Shown: positions 1-12,784 of the stretch, piece by piece | How the letters are laid out: each line of letters opens with the position of its first letter | Position numbering within the stretch: position 1 is the stretch's first letter | From: Siphlonurus alternatus | Lineage: Eukaryota > Arthropoda > Insecta > Ephemeroptera > Siphlonuridae | Direction of reading: 5' to 3' | Assembly: GCA_949825025.1 (NCBI GenBank) | Contig: OX463786.1 | Span: forward strand, 10,902,387 to 10,966,386 | Length of the DNA stretch: 64,000 nt | Notes under the pieces: generated by a model | Database searches by the model: none | What the model was told of the DNA's origin: nothing | What the model saw: the letters and a program-made list of their open reading frames with translations, nothing else | Made by a program: the position numbers and the translations under genes

Positions 1-2174
1 TTTTTATATTAAATTTATTTGGCAATTTCCGTAAAAAAATAATACTTGTTTCCTGTGTATTGTTTTGCCCCTAAAAATTAATATATAATATAAATTTTAA
101 TAAATAATATTTTTTTTTAAAGTAGGAATAAAATATAATGTTCTATACTTAAAAAATATTCTTTTTTTTTATTAAAAAAGACTGTTTTTAGGTTGATTAA
201 TATTTCAATATGAAGCGAGTAAAGGTATTTCAAGTCAAGTAAAAAAAAAAGCAAGGGTGGGAGAGGGTAAAAAAGAAGGGCTCCCGTCTGTCTCTCGCGA
301 CCCTAAGGTGTGAATATCATTAAATTCTTATACCAAATGTTAGGTGAAGAGAAAGATTTCTCTCTTTTCTCGCCTCGTTGATTCACACTATACCATTTTA
401 AGCGTGAATAAAACAAGAAATTATATGGACAAAGAATAAAGGAGAAAAAATATATATAATGGCAAACATTGTTCGTAGAAAATGAGATTAAACTATAAAA
501 AAAAATCAGATTTTATATTCAATTATTTACTTAAAACATAACTGAAATTTGATTATTATTATAATTAATTGATAGGAAAAGTATACTCGTCGCCCTGCAA
601 ATGAAAATTATCCAAGGCGATGCATTTTATAACGGATGTAAAAAAAAAAAAAAAAAAAAAAAATAGTAAGTAATTCATTATTAATTAGAAACATCATGAA
701 TTTCACACAAATCGATATCATCTGAAGTAAAAGTTGATCTAAAATGTTCCTTTACACTTTTATCAATGCAAAACACCTTTTAGATATTATATTTTAATAA
801 TAAAAGTAAACTTTATACTGTATATAGGGTATATACATTATAACAATAATATAGTGAAAATATAAATAAATAATAAGAATATATTTCTTACGTTACTTTA
901 AAAGACAATTTCTTCTTCGTAGTCTTTCTCTTATATATTGTGTGGAATAAAAGACATGATTAATTAAAATGAAACACACAGTAGTAGCACAACTTGTCTT
1001 ATATAATACTCAAGGAAGCGTAAGTATTCAGAGTTTGTTCGTGTAGAAATAAATGTGTCCCCTCTTCCTCCTTACCATTATAATAAACCATGTACTACTA
1101 CTATACCTAGTTTGTATGTATGTGGGGGTGTCATTTTAATTGCTACTACCACCGTTCTCTCTCTCTACTCATCTCTTGGTGGTACAAAACCTCACTCAAT
1201 GTATATATATGTATATATATACATATAAAATGTATATAGTGTGCAACGTCTTGGGTTCTTTATATAAGTAATCATTTTGTAAAAATAAGTAGTAATATTT
1301 ACATGAAAAAGGTTACTCGTTTAAAAAAAATATATTTTAAATTATTATATTTTTTTCCCCCAGAGCAAATATAATCTTGAATATTATTGTAGTACTCGAT
1401 TTATTTATTCTAAAAGAGGACTAGATTTTTTTAAGCCTTATTAAATTTTAGTATACATTATACACCAAAAAAGGCTAATTTCTTTGTGAATTGTAATAGG
1501 TCTACATATATCTAAGATTCTTAAATTTAGAAACATTATAAAAAGTTATACCCCATTTAATGATGAAATATAATATTATGCTACATTAACAAACTGGAAT
1601 TTTTTATATAAATAATTCAAGCATAATTTTAGCTTGTGACAAGATCATATACATTTCTTCGTAGAAGTGTTATAAAAACATATAGTAACTTACAGAGATT
1701 CCTACATGTAAACATACCTTGAAAATGTTAAGTGGACGGAGATGGAAGAGGGTATATATATATATAAGAGAAGGTAGTGGTTTTATTCATGCAGCAAGCT
1801 TTAAGACATTGCTTAATGAGAGCTAGCTCATTATTTTACGTGCATTAATGACGTACGTAGCAATTTGTCGCACATTGTAATGGTAAATAATTACTTATAT
1901 AAGATGTAACAATTACGCTATATAAGAGCATGATATATTATAATAGAAACAAACACTTTGTAATGCACAAATGAATAAAATATAATAGTGAAGTATAAAA
2001 TCATTCTTATAAGAGTAATTTATTTTAATTAAATTAAAAATTATATGATAAATAATTAAAAATTGAAACGAATACAATTAAAAAATAAAAATGACAATTA
2101 ATACTTCATTACACTAATTAAAAATGCAGAGAAAATAGACATTTCAATATAAGGACAGCATGAATATCTATAAC
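1..2174. other. AT-rich non-coding DNA, no gene seen
   Basis: No open frame or splice-flanked segment stands out. The stretch holds an A-run near 640-663, short TATA-type runs (1200-1230, 1753-1768) and a short CT tract near 1157. I see no transposon termini here. Confidence 0.6.
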
Positions 2175-2329
2175 GGGCGCGATTCACGAAGCAGTTAGCC
2201 AGGTTTCTAACCACGTTTATAGCTTAACCACGTTTAATTAGGTAGTTTAACACGTAAGACAGGTATAGTTAAACGTGGTTAAGCTAAACGTGGTTAGAAA
2301 CCTGCTATCTGCTTCATGAATCGCACCCA
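2175..2329. mobile_element. Palindromic MITE (family H)
   Basis: The element is a 155-bp imperfect palindrome. The left end begins GGGCGCGATTCACGAAGCAG, and the reverse complement of the right end begins GGGTGCGATTCATGAAGCAG. The two arms stay alignable for about 65 bp through a repeated AACCACGTTTA phrase. It has no coding capacity. AAC occurs on both sides, but the target-site duplication is too short to assign a superfamily. A degenerate relative of one end lies near 24170-24200. Confidence 0.75.
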
Positions 2330-2689
2330 ACAACACTACTTTTTAGAGTTTTTAAGAGATGATTTTCAAATAAGTTGTTCAATTAATTAATTGGGAGCAT
2401 ACTTTCCTTTCCCAGAATTTGTTATAACTTTAAATCTACAGACATAATGATATATTTATAAATAAAGTTTAACAAAAAATTATAATTACTAATTCAAAAA
2501 AACATCTAATTAATTTATAAAACCAACAAAGTTTTTCTTTTGAAATGATAATAATACAAACAAAACTTTAGATATATAGTAAACAGCATGTAAAATGTTA
2601 TGTAAATAACAAAAGCCTCTAAGTTTGTATGTGATATTCATAACTTAATGTATATAACGTGTAATTATTTATCACACGTACAAAGAGAA

Positions 2690-3030
<341 letters not shown>

Positions 3031-3104
3031 CACTGCTTTAAAAAAAAATAAAATGAAACATTCATCATTATGTTTGCTCTGTACTATATAGTTTACTTTG
3101 GGTA

Positions 3105-3392
3105 AGGTAGCACGCCCAATGTTAAAAAAAAAATCCCACATATGAAAATTATGAAAAATATCTTAAAATGTTCTCCTCTAAATCCCCTATCACTAGCTAA
3201 AATATCAAATATACAAATTCAATCTAGTTTTTGAGTTATTATGTTTAAAGTTAACTAATTTAACATGGAAGTTCTTTATGTTAAATTAGTCAACTTTAAA
3301 AATTCATAACTTGAAAACTAGATCGAATTTGTTTAAGATATGTTTCATAATATTCATTTGTGGGAATTTTTTTAACATTAGGCGTGTTACCT
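3105..3392. mobile_element. Palindromic MITE, family A copy 1 (divergent)
   Basis: A near-complete foldback whose arms begin AGGTA.CACGCC and run through CCCCTATCACTAGCTAAAAT and AGTTAACTAATTTAACATG to the centre. It is flanked by TA on both sides (3103-3104 and 3393-3394). Compared with the other copies it lacks the GAGATA step near each end, so it is a diverged subfamily. It is non-coding. Confidence 0.8.
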
Positions 3393-3397
3393 TACCC

Positions 3398-4620
3398 ACC
3401 TTTATGTTCCTTAAGAGGATGACAGTATCTATTAATTACCTAATTTTAATTTAAAAGTTTCACTGTCTTGAAAAACAGTGCAGCCAGTAGAATTAATTTG
3501 CAATTTATAATGGAAAAATAATATATGTACACTTTCAGTGACAAATATTAACATCAGTAGCGGTGTTAAGTAGATTGTGCAATTTTAAGTGAGGTCCGAG
3601 TCTTTCAATATCAAAAGATTTTAGCTTCACCACGCCTCCATAGACTGTGTGGTAACGCCCACAAACAAAGCATGCAGGAGTAAAGTTCATGGTGTCCAGA
3701 GATGTACACTTTGCTTAACAAAAAGGTTAAACATCAATAGTTAACATCAGAGACTATATATGTTGACTTGTTTTTATTTTGTACTGTATATAATTATTTT
3801 ATCATATATAGTATATTTTAAGTACACGGATGAATCTCAGTAGATTGATATCTCGCAATCGGCGCGCCTGAATGCAACAAGACTTGCAGGGGACTTCGAT
3901 GGCATACAAATTTTGAAGCGAATCTGTCTTATCAGTTTTGTGAAAATTGAGGTAGAAGTTTATAACATTGGCTTTATGGACGAAAACCGGAAATGGAGCT
4001 GTTAAAAGAAAACTGCCTGATTGAATTTGCTAAAAAAAAGAAAACTGCATGCCTGATTGAATTTGCTAAAACCATAAGCGATCAATTTTTAGAACACTCT
4101 CGATTTTTTAAAATTTATTTTATTTAATTTCTTTGCAGGAAAATATTCTTCGACTCCAGCAGTAACTGACAGTGAGATTAATCGTTTAACTAAATAAATA
4201 GGTTGTTATAAAATTGTTCTCCGAAAGTTTTACAAACGCACTACAAGAACATATCCGGTTGTATAAAAATTCTTCAAGAGTGTAGGAAGATAAAATTATT
4301 GCGAAGGAAGTGAGTCGTTCTTCAGCATCATGTCATCTTTGGCCACTGCAGTATATTTTAGTCACAAGACCACGTTATAAATAACTTGGCATACACGAGT
4401 AACGTCTTTTAAGATCGTCGACTAAACATAGACTCCACTGCTCTGCACATCCCACAAACTTTGTGACTTTTGATTATCATATTTTGTAATATTTTATGCT
4501 TAAAATATCGTTCCCAGCCCGGAATTACCATGACCGTACGCTAAAATGAGCTGTCTGCTAAATCAGGTGAGCAGAATTATGAGCAATAAATCGATACAGC
4601 ATAAATAAAACTCATTGTTG
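3398..4620. other. Non-coding stretch between MITEs
   Basis: It contains the dispersed family J segment at about 3625-3715 and a short duplicated phrase (CTGATTGAATTTGCTAAA) near 4018 and 4052. Otherwise I see no gene. The slightly GC-richer patch at 4310-4460 has no sustained frame. Confidence 0.5.
3625..3715 (+). repeat. Dispersed repeat, family J copy 1
   Basis: About 90 bp carrying GCCCACAAAC, then AGCATGCAGGAGTAAAGTTC and ATGGTGT. The same arrangement is recognisable at 18960-19040 (plus strand) and 38445-38530 (minus strand). No termini were found, so it may be part of a larger old element. Confidence 0.5.
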
Positions 4621-4625
4621 CAATG

Positions 4626-4927
4626 GAGTATCGACCTCAATTTTTTTATTGCAGAAATGGATAGAGCGTGCAAAGTTATGCTACCCTGATTTTTTAGAGC
4701 TCGGGAACTATTTTTTTTTAAAAAAATTATTGAAAGTCCTTTTTGTGACGTCACGAGGCGGCAAGTCCTATCTTTTTCTTAAGGAGCGGCGCCTCGTGAC
4801 GTCACAAAAAGAACTTCCAATTTTTTAAAAATAGTTCCCAGGCTCTAAAAAATCTGAAAAAAATCAGGGTAGCATAACTTTGCACCCTCTATCCATTTTT
4901 ACAATAAAAAAAATGAGGTCGATACTC
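4626..4927. mobile_element. Palindromic MITE, family B copy 1
   Basis: A foldback of about 300 bp. The left arm reads GAGTATCGACCTCA, then ATTGCAGAAATGGATAGAG and GTTATGCTACCCTGATTTTT; the right arm is its reverse complement. Each arm carries the palindromic octamer TGACGTCA followed by C or preceded by G near the centre. The element is non-coding. Its duplication length is unclear. Confidence 0.85.
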
Positions 4928-7302
4928 AAACAATTCATTATTGCACCGGTACATGGTCGTGGTAGGCAGATATTATAGTTCATTATTCCAGACGAGGGAC
5001 AATTTTGACATCATCACATAATACCAAGGACAATATTCTATAGTTTGTAGGTCTAATTTAGAATTATTTAAATAGCATGTTGTCTGATTTAAATATAAAA
5101 TTATTGTAGAGAGCAGATTTTTTTTTCTATAACTGAAATGACTCAAATTACAGTTAAAAAAAAATGGTGTAGTAGTTATTAATACTAAAAATAACAAACA
5201 CATTGGACGAGATTAAAAATGACTACTTTATGCTTTGGTGAATGATAAAAATAGCCTAAGAATTTATGATTCTATTACATGGTAGCCGCATTCCATTTTT
5301 TTTTTTTTTTTTCTATCAGACCGCATGCAGTAGTATATTGCAGTACACATAATCTTTGAAAGTCTGACAATAAATTTAATACAATATAGTAAAAATGCTG
5401 CATAACTTTTTTTAACATTGTATGACCTTTAACTTGGAAAAAATATATTGTTTTTAATTATTTCAGTAATGGAAACTTCCATAACAGTGTTATAGTTTAC
5501 AGTAAGTAAAAGAGCATAGTTATAATTGATTTCTATAACATGAGTCTATGACGTCATGGTTTTATGCCATGTTGTATCCACGACAGAGAGAGAGAGAGAG
5601 AACACGACGAGCTTGCTATATTGATCTACGTTCCTCACACCTTCAGCTATGACGTCAGAGTAAGAGCAAACCTCTATAGACGTAGTAAGTAAATCCCACC
5701 ACCTTCTCTCTTCATATATGTACACGTTATTACATATATACAGTATATGAAAAACCATCACCACTATTACTAACACGTATGAAGATATTATTTTTTTGGT
5801 GGTTATATGGAACGATATTATGCAGTGATATTGATGTTAAAAAAAAAGCATATCTTTTTATATATATATATGCATGATATATTTTACTGATACGTTCAAC
5901 ACACTGTATGATATTACTTTTTGTATTGTTGTACTTTTCATATCATTTTTTTTTTTAAAGTTCATTTTTGCGGTGGATAAAATGATACAACAAGAGAGAC
6001 AATGTTTCATAAAATGGCATTGCCATGATGATGAAAAAAAAAAAAAAAAAGTATTATGATTTGAGGTAGTAAAAAAAAATGTGTATTCTTAAAATTAAGT
6101 GTAATATTACAAAAAAAATATATGCATGTACACCTAAAGACAAAACTTTCGTTACCCTTGACTGATACATGTATGAAAGTTGTAAATCCAGTACGGTAAG
6201 GATTACTGATTTGAAATTTCGGGGAAGGTTAGGGAAGCGATTAATAAATCCATTACCGAAGAATGGACAACCTGCATGAATTTTTTTTATTGCAGAAATG
6301 AATCGAGGGTACCAAAAAATTATGATACCTTTTTTCAGATTTTTTTGAGTCCAGCAAATATTTTTAAATAATTATTGAAAGTGCGGCCACACCCCCTGGA
6401 GGCGTCAATGGGCATCTAGGCCCTATCCTTTTTATTATACGAATTCAAGGGTGCCAACATAACTTACAGTGAGTGCATGAGACACCCCAAAAAACAATGC
6501 AGGGGTAAAATGAAAGCTTTTTCTGGAGCATTACATACTCTATAATATGCATATAATGTCAAGCTTCAATTAGTATTAATTATTACAAAACTGATAACTT
6601 CATTAACTGCTACCAAAATTAGGTTTTAGCTAACAAGAAGTAACGAAAATCGATAAATATAGTAATGAATTTTAACATTCCTGATGCTTACCGAGACTAT
6701 ACCATCATAGCTTTTTAGTCTAAGCTTTTAAATGGTTCTTTCAAAAGCTGAAATAAAACGACACTTTTTTGTTTTGAAGAAAAAAATGTCACAATAAAAT
6801 TTCAAAGCAAACAAAACTAGAAATTCAGACTCATTGCATGTTATTGCTTTTTCTCTGTACTATATTCACGCTGAAAAATTCAAGATTGATTAAAAAAAAA
6901 ATCCAATAAGATAAAAGAAGAAACAAACTAGGCTAATACCAATGACCGCTGACCAAATAAGTGTTAAAATAAGATATCTAAGGATGGTGTAATAACTTAA
7001 TATCTATCTTGTAATAAAACGATTTACGATCACGTGTCTGTACATGTTGTTTATTTACAACACTTTACGACGATATAGCAAGAAGTTTTAGTATCACTAT
7101 AAAAAAAAACGTAAGATTATCTTTTATCTTGTGCAATTAAAAATGATTATTTTTATAATCTATTTTCTATAATGTAAGCTTTTGACCATGCAGGTTTATT
7201 TATTAAAAAAAATATACTGTATATTATTATTTTACATACACTATTTTATATGTGCATGGAAGTTTAAAAAAATGTACCTAAATATTAGTTTTCTTAATCA
7301 AT
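4928..7302. other. Non-coding stretch
   Basis: It holds a T-run near 5297-5312, a short (GA)n at about 5585-5602, TGACGTCA-type sites near 5549 and 5652, and one half of a diverged family B/C foldback at about 6262-6480. That half carries CTGCATGAATTTTTTTTATT, then GCAGAAATGAATCGAGGGT, but has no matching right arm. No gene is supported. Confidence 0.5.
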
Positions 7303-7617
7303 GGAGTATTGTCCTCATTTTTTTTTATTGCAGAAATGGATAGAGCGTGCAAAGTTATGCTACCCTGATTTTTTTCAGATTTTTTAGAGCCCGGGAAGTA
7401 TTTTTAAAAAATTATTGAAAGTCCTTTTTGTGACGTCACGCGGCGGCAAGTTTTATCTTTTTCTTAAGGAGCGGCGTCTCGTGACGTCACAAAAATAACT
7501 TTCAATAATTTTTTAAAAATAGTTCCCGGGCTCTAAAAAATCTGAAAAAAATCAGGGTAGCATAACTTTGCACCCTCTATCCATTTCTGCAATAAAAAAA
7601 ATTGAGGTCAATACTCC
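7303..7617. mobile_element. Palindromic MITE, family B copy 2
   Basis: A 315-bp foldback closely matching copy 1. The ends read GGAGTATTGTCCTCA and its complement, each extended by AAT/ATT. The inner arms hold CCTTTTTGTGACGTCACG and GTGACGTCACAAAAATAAC around the central GCGGCAAG segment. It is the best-preserved copy in the window. Confidence 0.87.
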
Positions 7618-8252
7618 ATTAAATGTACCAACAGTCACCACGTTTACATGATGGTGTTTAATAAGTATTCGTTGATTTCAGATATTATTATAATGTTATT
7701 TTTATGAAGCGTCATCAACAGATCCGTATTAAACACCGTCTTGTGAACGTTATAGTGATTGTTTAAAGTGTATGACTGTAATGACTAATGAGTTATGCAG
7801 AATGCGCATGAAAAATAAATATACAATCTTCGTTAGTTTTAAGAAAGAGAACAACAGGTAATAATTATGTAAGCACCATTACTCTTAATATTCTATTTTT
7901 CTTTCCCTTTTTTTTTTTTTTTTTTTTTTTTTTGACAAACGATTTTAAATATTTGACTTTGAAGTACATATAATTTCCAGCACAAGGGTGTTAAAACAAA
8001 TCATAAATTTTGCAAGCAACTGAAACCATATTGAGAGGGGAAATTCAGCTAGCCTATAAAAAGGAATCATAGCAATATTTTATTTTGATGGTAATATATT
8101 TAATTGTCCAAACAAAATGTAAATCCTTCAATGTGTGTTTACAGTACACTTAAGAATGGACAAAATGTTACATGATTTGACAGTACATTGATTTAGTTTC
8201 GATCGACGAAGGGATTTATACTCAGTTATAATGTAACCACGCAGTAACAGCA
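7618..8252. other. Non-coding stretch
   Basis: A T-run of about 27 bp lies at 7907-7933. I see no gene or terminal repeat. Confidence 0.5.
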
Positions 8253-8560
8253 TATAGAGGCTTTAAGTGATATATGCTCTCGCTGCGCAACTGTTTGTCG
8301 CTAAGGTCCATCTTGCACTTGAAAATGAAGCAAAGTGTTTTTTTAACTTTTCTCGGTTATAAATCAAGTAAAAAAAATCAAAAATCTAAATCTTGAATTA
8401 TCTACTTTATTTTTTAGTTTGGACCAAAGTTCCGTAAAGGAATTTTCCCTGAAAAATCTTATTCTTAGTGAAAAAACGAATTCACGTTTTTTTTTTTTTT
8501 ACATAGGTTTGGTATAGCGGGTGGGAACACTGAAAAATCAGCTGACTTAAAGCCTCTATA
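8253..8560. mobile_element. MITE with 13-bp TIRs and TA duplication
   Basis: TATAGAGGCTTTAAG at 8253-8267 is exactly inverted at 8546-8560. This is consistent with TA target duplications around a 13-bp TIR beginning TAGAGGC. The 300-bp interior contains no transposase. The arms do not extend beyond the TIR, so this is not a foldback. Confidence 0.7.
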
Positions 8561-8631
8561 AGAATTGCTACGTATAGGAATTCTCAAGTAGACTAAGACG
8601 ATCTCGAGCAGTCATGTTTTCCAGAGGTGTA

Positions 8632-8838
8632 CAGTCTTGTTCAATAAAAGTGGAACACGTCCTGTGTTGAAATGAGCACCATCAGTCTACTCGCTTATCT
8701 GACAACACTGTTGGAGTTCAGGTGAGCATTGACAGTCACCTCTTCTGAGTCTGGAAAGTCACAATAATAAGCAGTGTTGCCGGTTCTCACTTCAATACTC
8801 CAGCATGCGACGTGTTCCACTTTTATTTTCCAAGACTG
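8632..8838. mobile_element. Tc1/mariner-like MITE
   Basis: A 207-bp element flanked by TA (8630-8631 and 8839-8840). The left TIR CAGTCTTGTTCAATAAAAGT pairs with a right TIR reading CAGTCTTGGAAAATAAAAGT on the other strand, and GGAACACGTC follows in both. CAGT termini with a TA duplication are typical of Tc1/mariner non-autonomous elements. It has no coding capacity. Confidence 0.82.
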
Positions 8839-8840
8839 TA

Positions 8841-9944
8841 CACTGGTCTACGGTATGATCATCCATCTTAACATGACGTAAATCACGCATGCAGTAGGAG
8901 TCACGCTCTGACTCACAAAGTACACACAGACATAACAAATCCTCGAAGGATGTAAATTTTACCTCATGTCACATCAACCGTTTGTATACATTATTATAAT
9001 ATTAAGGTCACCTTCACAAAAAATAAAGTTATTGTTATTGAATTTAAATCTATCTATTTGTCATTTTGTAAGAAACAAGTCATATATTTTTTCAGCTTAT
9101 TCCTTTTTTTCTTGTACAGTAAATATAATATTGTCAATATTTTATCAAAATTGTTATATATACCGTGAACTTCAATATAATATAGACTATAGAATATTGA
9201 CTATAGATAAACAATATACATGGTGACAAGAAATGCTACTTTTATCGCACAATTTGTTTGATGGTCTTTGAACAAGACAATATGAAAACACACATGATGA
9301 TCATCGCTTGTACAGTTCTGGACATTACGAGAACTTTACCCTTGTTTCGTCTACTGTATAGTAGCCTAGTGAACTTGGATTTTTTTATATCGATAGACTG
9401 GGTGCTCTTCTTACCTCCTCTAAAATTGCAAATTCGCAACTCTTTTGTCTTTTGGGAACTACAGCGTCAGCAAGTGAAGCAGTAATTAAGTTCATGCTGC
9501 CTTGTCACTATAAAAATCTGATAGTTATTTTAACTGAAATACCCAAACTAATTTGACTAAAAAATTGATTGTCTCCTTGAGGAACACTTTTTTTTTCTTC
9601 TATATTATCTAGAAATGGGTAAAAACATAATAATTAGTTTTGGGATATTCCTATTGATTTTGAGTTACCAGCTATTGACTAGAGAGAAGCTTGTCATAAA
9701 ACTATAATCTAAATATTATATATAATTATATATAGTTCCGTATAGTTATAGGACTGAATATCATAAGCACTCTTTATAGTGCTTGTTCAAAATTTTAGCT
9801 GTATTTATAGGTTTACCATACTCTCGGATGAAAAAATTGCATTTTCCTACAACTGCAGTTAAAAATTATATATTCTAAATACAAAAATAATGATATTGTT
9901 TTCCAATCGTAGACAAGAATGCCAGCTGAATTTCGAAGATACTC

Positions 9945-10014
<70 letters not shown>

Positions 10015-10842
10015 AGTAGGGCTATTGGATTATTTCCAAAACAATTTTAGCATAATTCTATTCAACACCATCCCTTTCGATTATTATGTCTATTTTTTTT
10101 TTTTTAATCAAGTCTTATCATTTTTTCAATACGGTACAACACTATTACATTTTAGTATCACCGCATCTTAAAATAAAATGATAGTATACTGGTATAACCA
10201 TTGCAGCATAAATAGTTATATAAAAGGTAAAGATGAGAATATGTACTATAATAATATTTTTATATTGTTGTTGTTTTTTAGAGGCAACGCAACATGGTTC
10301 AGAATGAAAAAGAGCAAAAGAGAGAGAGAGAGAGAGAGATCACATCGAAATGAAAAATAAAAAAAAGGGAAAATGTAATGACGTCATATAAAAATTGGGC
10401 ATTTTGCCCAAGTGACGCACAAAAGGACAAAAAACTTTTTTGAGTCAGTTGACATTTTGTTCATTCTATATCCAACATTGTAACAAAATTTAAGTCTTTA
10501 GAGTCGAAAATCTTATCTTTTAACAATGTAATAGTAAACTTTGTTGTTATTATACCGTTACAATGTGTAGTACTCTAACTAGACACAAACAAATTACGTC
10601 TATCATGAAAGCGCCAGTCATTTGCTATGATGCTTCACATTCTATTTCACCAGACAGTATTTTTTTTTTTGTATTATACACGTCTAGCTGTCTTATATTT
10701 TTTTTTTTACTTCAGAACTTAAGTTCAATACGTTTTCAATATATCACAAGTGTCGAAATTGTTCATTGATAGTAATACAAATAAAAAAAAAAAGGTAGCG
10801 ATACAGTCTAACATGTTTAAAATTCTCACACATATATAATAT
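8841..10842. other. Non-coding stretch with microsatellites
   Basis: It contains the (TA)n at about 9948-10007, a short (GA)n at 10319-10340, and a small hairpin TTGGGCATTTTGCCCAA with a nearby TGACGTCA at 10380-10413. The short open frames at 8966-9485 are AT-driven and have no recognisable domain. Confidence 0.5.
9948..10007. repeat. (TA)n microsatellite
   Basis: About 30 uninterrupted TA units. The Tyr-Ile frames across it are repeat artefacts. Confidence 0.95.
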
Positions 10843-10850
10843 GATTGATG

Positions 10851-11129
10851 CAAAGTCTTCTGCTCGTTGTTAGTAAACAAAGTATATTGTTGTGTAATGT
10901 CTGTCGCGTGAAGGAAAAACATGGGACGGTTGTTGATTTACATATCTTAATAACTTATGGAAAATGACCGTTAATTACGAATTTGAAACGGTTACCTAGT
11001 GCCAACAATGCCATTACGTTTTCTGCTCTGGTGGCAAAATTAGGCATTACGTCATCCCATGTTTAACAATGAAAAAGGCTTCATGCGACAGACATTATAA
11101 ATAATGGTTTGTTACAACCATTGCGAGTA
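10851..11129. mobile_element. hAT-type MITE, family E copy 1, right end clipped
   Basis: The left end is CAAAGTCTTCTGCTCGTTG. The interior carries AACATGGGACGG, and ACATTATAAATAATGGTTTG lies near the right. It is flanked by an 8-bp direct repeat GATTGATG (10843-10850 and 11130-11137), the duplication size of hAT elements. Compared with copy 2 the right terminus lacks its last 9-10 bases (AAGACTTTG), yet the duplication abuts the shortened end. It is non-coding. Confidence 0.8.
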
Positions 11130-12167
11130 GATTGATGCTAGAATAATCTTGATACTTAGCAGTGAAGTATATAATATACAATAAATGTACAGTCCTTTCT
11201 GTCAAAATTTAGAATTAAAACAGTCGTAAAAAGGTGGAAAACCTTTTATTTTCCGTGAGAACTTCAGTATACTGATCTGTACTGAAGTATCAAAAGAAAT
11301 AAAACAATTTTTATAATAAAGTTTATTATTGATAGATTTTATATAAAAAAATTGAGTCTGATATATTTGTTAAATTTTATTTTTCTAGCTGTGGTATTGA
11401 AACGATATTATTTGTGCTATAACAATAAATTTTCATCAATATTTTATTATTAAACTTTATAATATAAAAAATATAAAAAAGAAAGAAAAATAGAGCTTAC
11501 GATATATATATATATATAAGTGTATAGTAATAATAAATGATACAAAATAAAATACATCTTAAGTTATTATTGGAAATAAATATTATTGTGTTCAATTTGT
11601 CATAAACTGTCTAGACATATTTAATAGTATTTTTTTAATATAATTTGAGAAGACTTTTAATTGCAATTACCATTAAAAAAATACATGCAATAAAACATAC
11701 ATAAAATTTCCATGGCAAATATTTTGACAGTTATTCTTTTAAAGAGGTAAAAAAAACTCACTTATTTTATATTAAACCATGTTTCATTATTTAGTTTATT
11801 AAGTACCCTTTTATTTAAATAACCTAAACATAAAAACCCACTTAACATTGCTTGAAAAGAACACTTTGACAAAAATTCAAACTAAAATATGCTGTTTTTT
11901 TTTTAGTAACATAAAATACAAAATGTTACACATTTTTTCAGACATGACAAACACACTGCAAAGTTGACACTGTGTAAGACAGTCTTAGAGTGAGATTTTA
12001 ACATCTTCAACTAAGACATCTGCTCTTGCAATAAGACGGGATCTTCGTTTAAGACGCTCTAAAACGCTCTACCATCTTAGAATCTGTACTGTCTTACAAT
12101 CATACTGTCTTATGACAAGACTTTAGTAAAGTTAGACAAATACACCAACAGAGGTCACTGTGGAGCT

Positions 12168-12179
12168 GATCACGTGATC
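12168..12179. promoter_or_regulatory. Palindromic E-box site GATCACGTGATC
   Basis: A perfect 12-bp palindrome centred on CACGTG. It lies upstream of a donor-like GTGAGT at 12248 and of the coding relic at 12693. A promoter role is inferred from position only. Confidence 0.3.
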
Positions 12180-12692
12180 GAGTGATGGAAGCAAGAAAAC
12201 GTGCAATGTGATGTGGAGAAGAAAGTGTGAAAATTATTGATCATTAGGTGAGTAAAGTGTCGAACATTATTACTAAAACGTGCTCTGTGTTACTCTGCTG
12301 CACCCTATATATGTTTCATATATGGAGCAGGTCTCGTTGTACTTGAAAATTATGAGCAATGTTTGCATGCCAAGCAACCGCTGCCGCCGACTCAACATCA
12401 ACGGCTCATCATGGCCGCTTCTATTTTGACTTTATTAAATAAAAATATTTTTTTGGACTACAATTTAAATTTGTAATTAAATTATTATGCTAAATAATAA
12501 AAATATGTAGTATAATAATAATTATTATATGCATAATAATAATATCATATATATAATAAATACTGTATACTATACTTTTATTATAAATTTATATATTAAA
12601 ATAACATTCTTTCTTTACAATGGATTATAAAGCATTATAAATCTGATTTTGTGAAATGCTATGAACAATAGTAAAATGTAGTTTCCGTGCAG

Positions 12693-12784
12693 GTGTCAAG
12701 ATGTTATCCAACGATCGATGATCATCGAGGAATTAAAATTATGTTCGAGCCAGCAAAAAAGGTTACGGACTACTCTATAAATAG
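12693..12784 (+). pseudogene. Upstream exon of a spliced gene relic
   Basis: The segment lies between an acceptor (TTTCCGTGCAG) and a donor (GTAAGAAAA). It is open in one frame for 30 codons plus two bases, starting VSRCYPTIDDHRGIK and containing the only in-frame ATG (12741) before FEPAKKVTDYSIN. Phase 2 at its end joins correctly to the exon at 14426. A further donor-like GTGAGT at 12247/12248 suggests a more upstream exon, but in the joined frame that exon would carry a TAG. I recognise no family. Confidence 0.45.
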
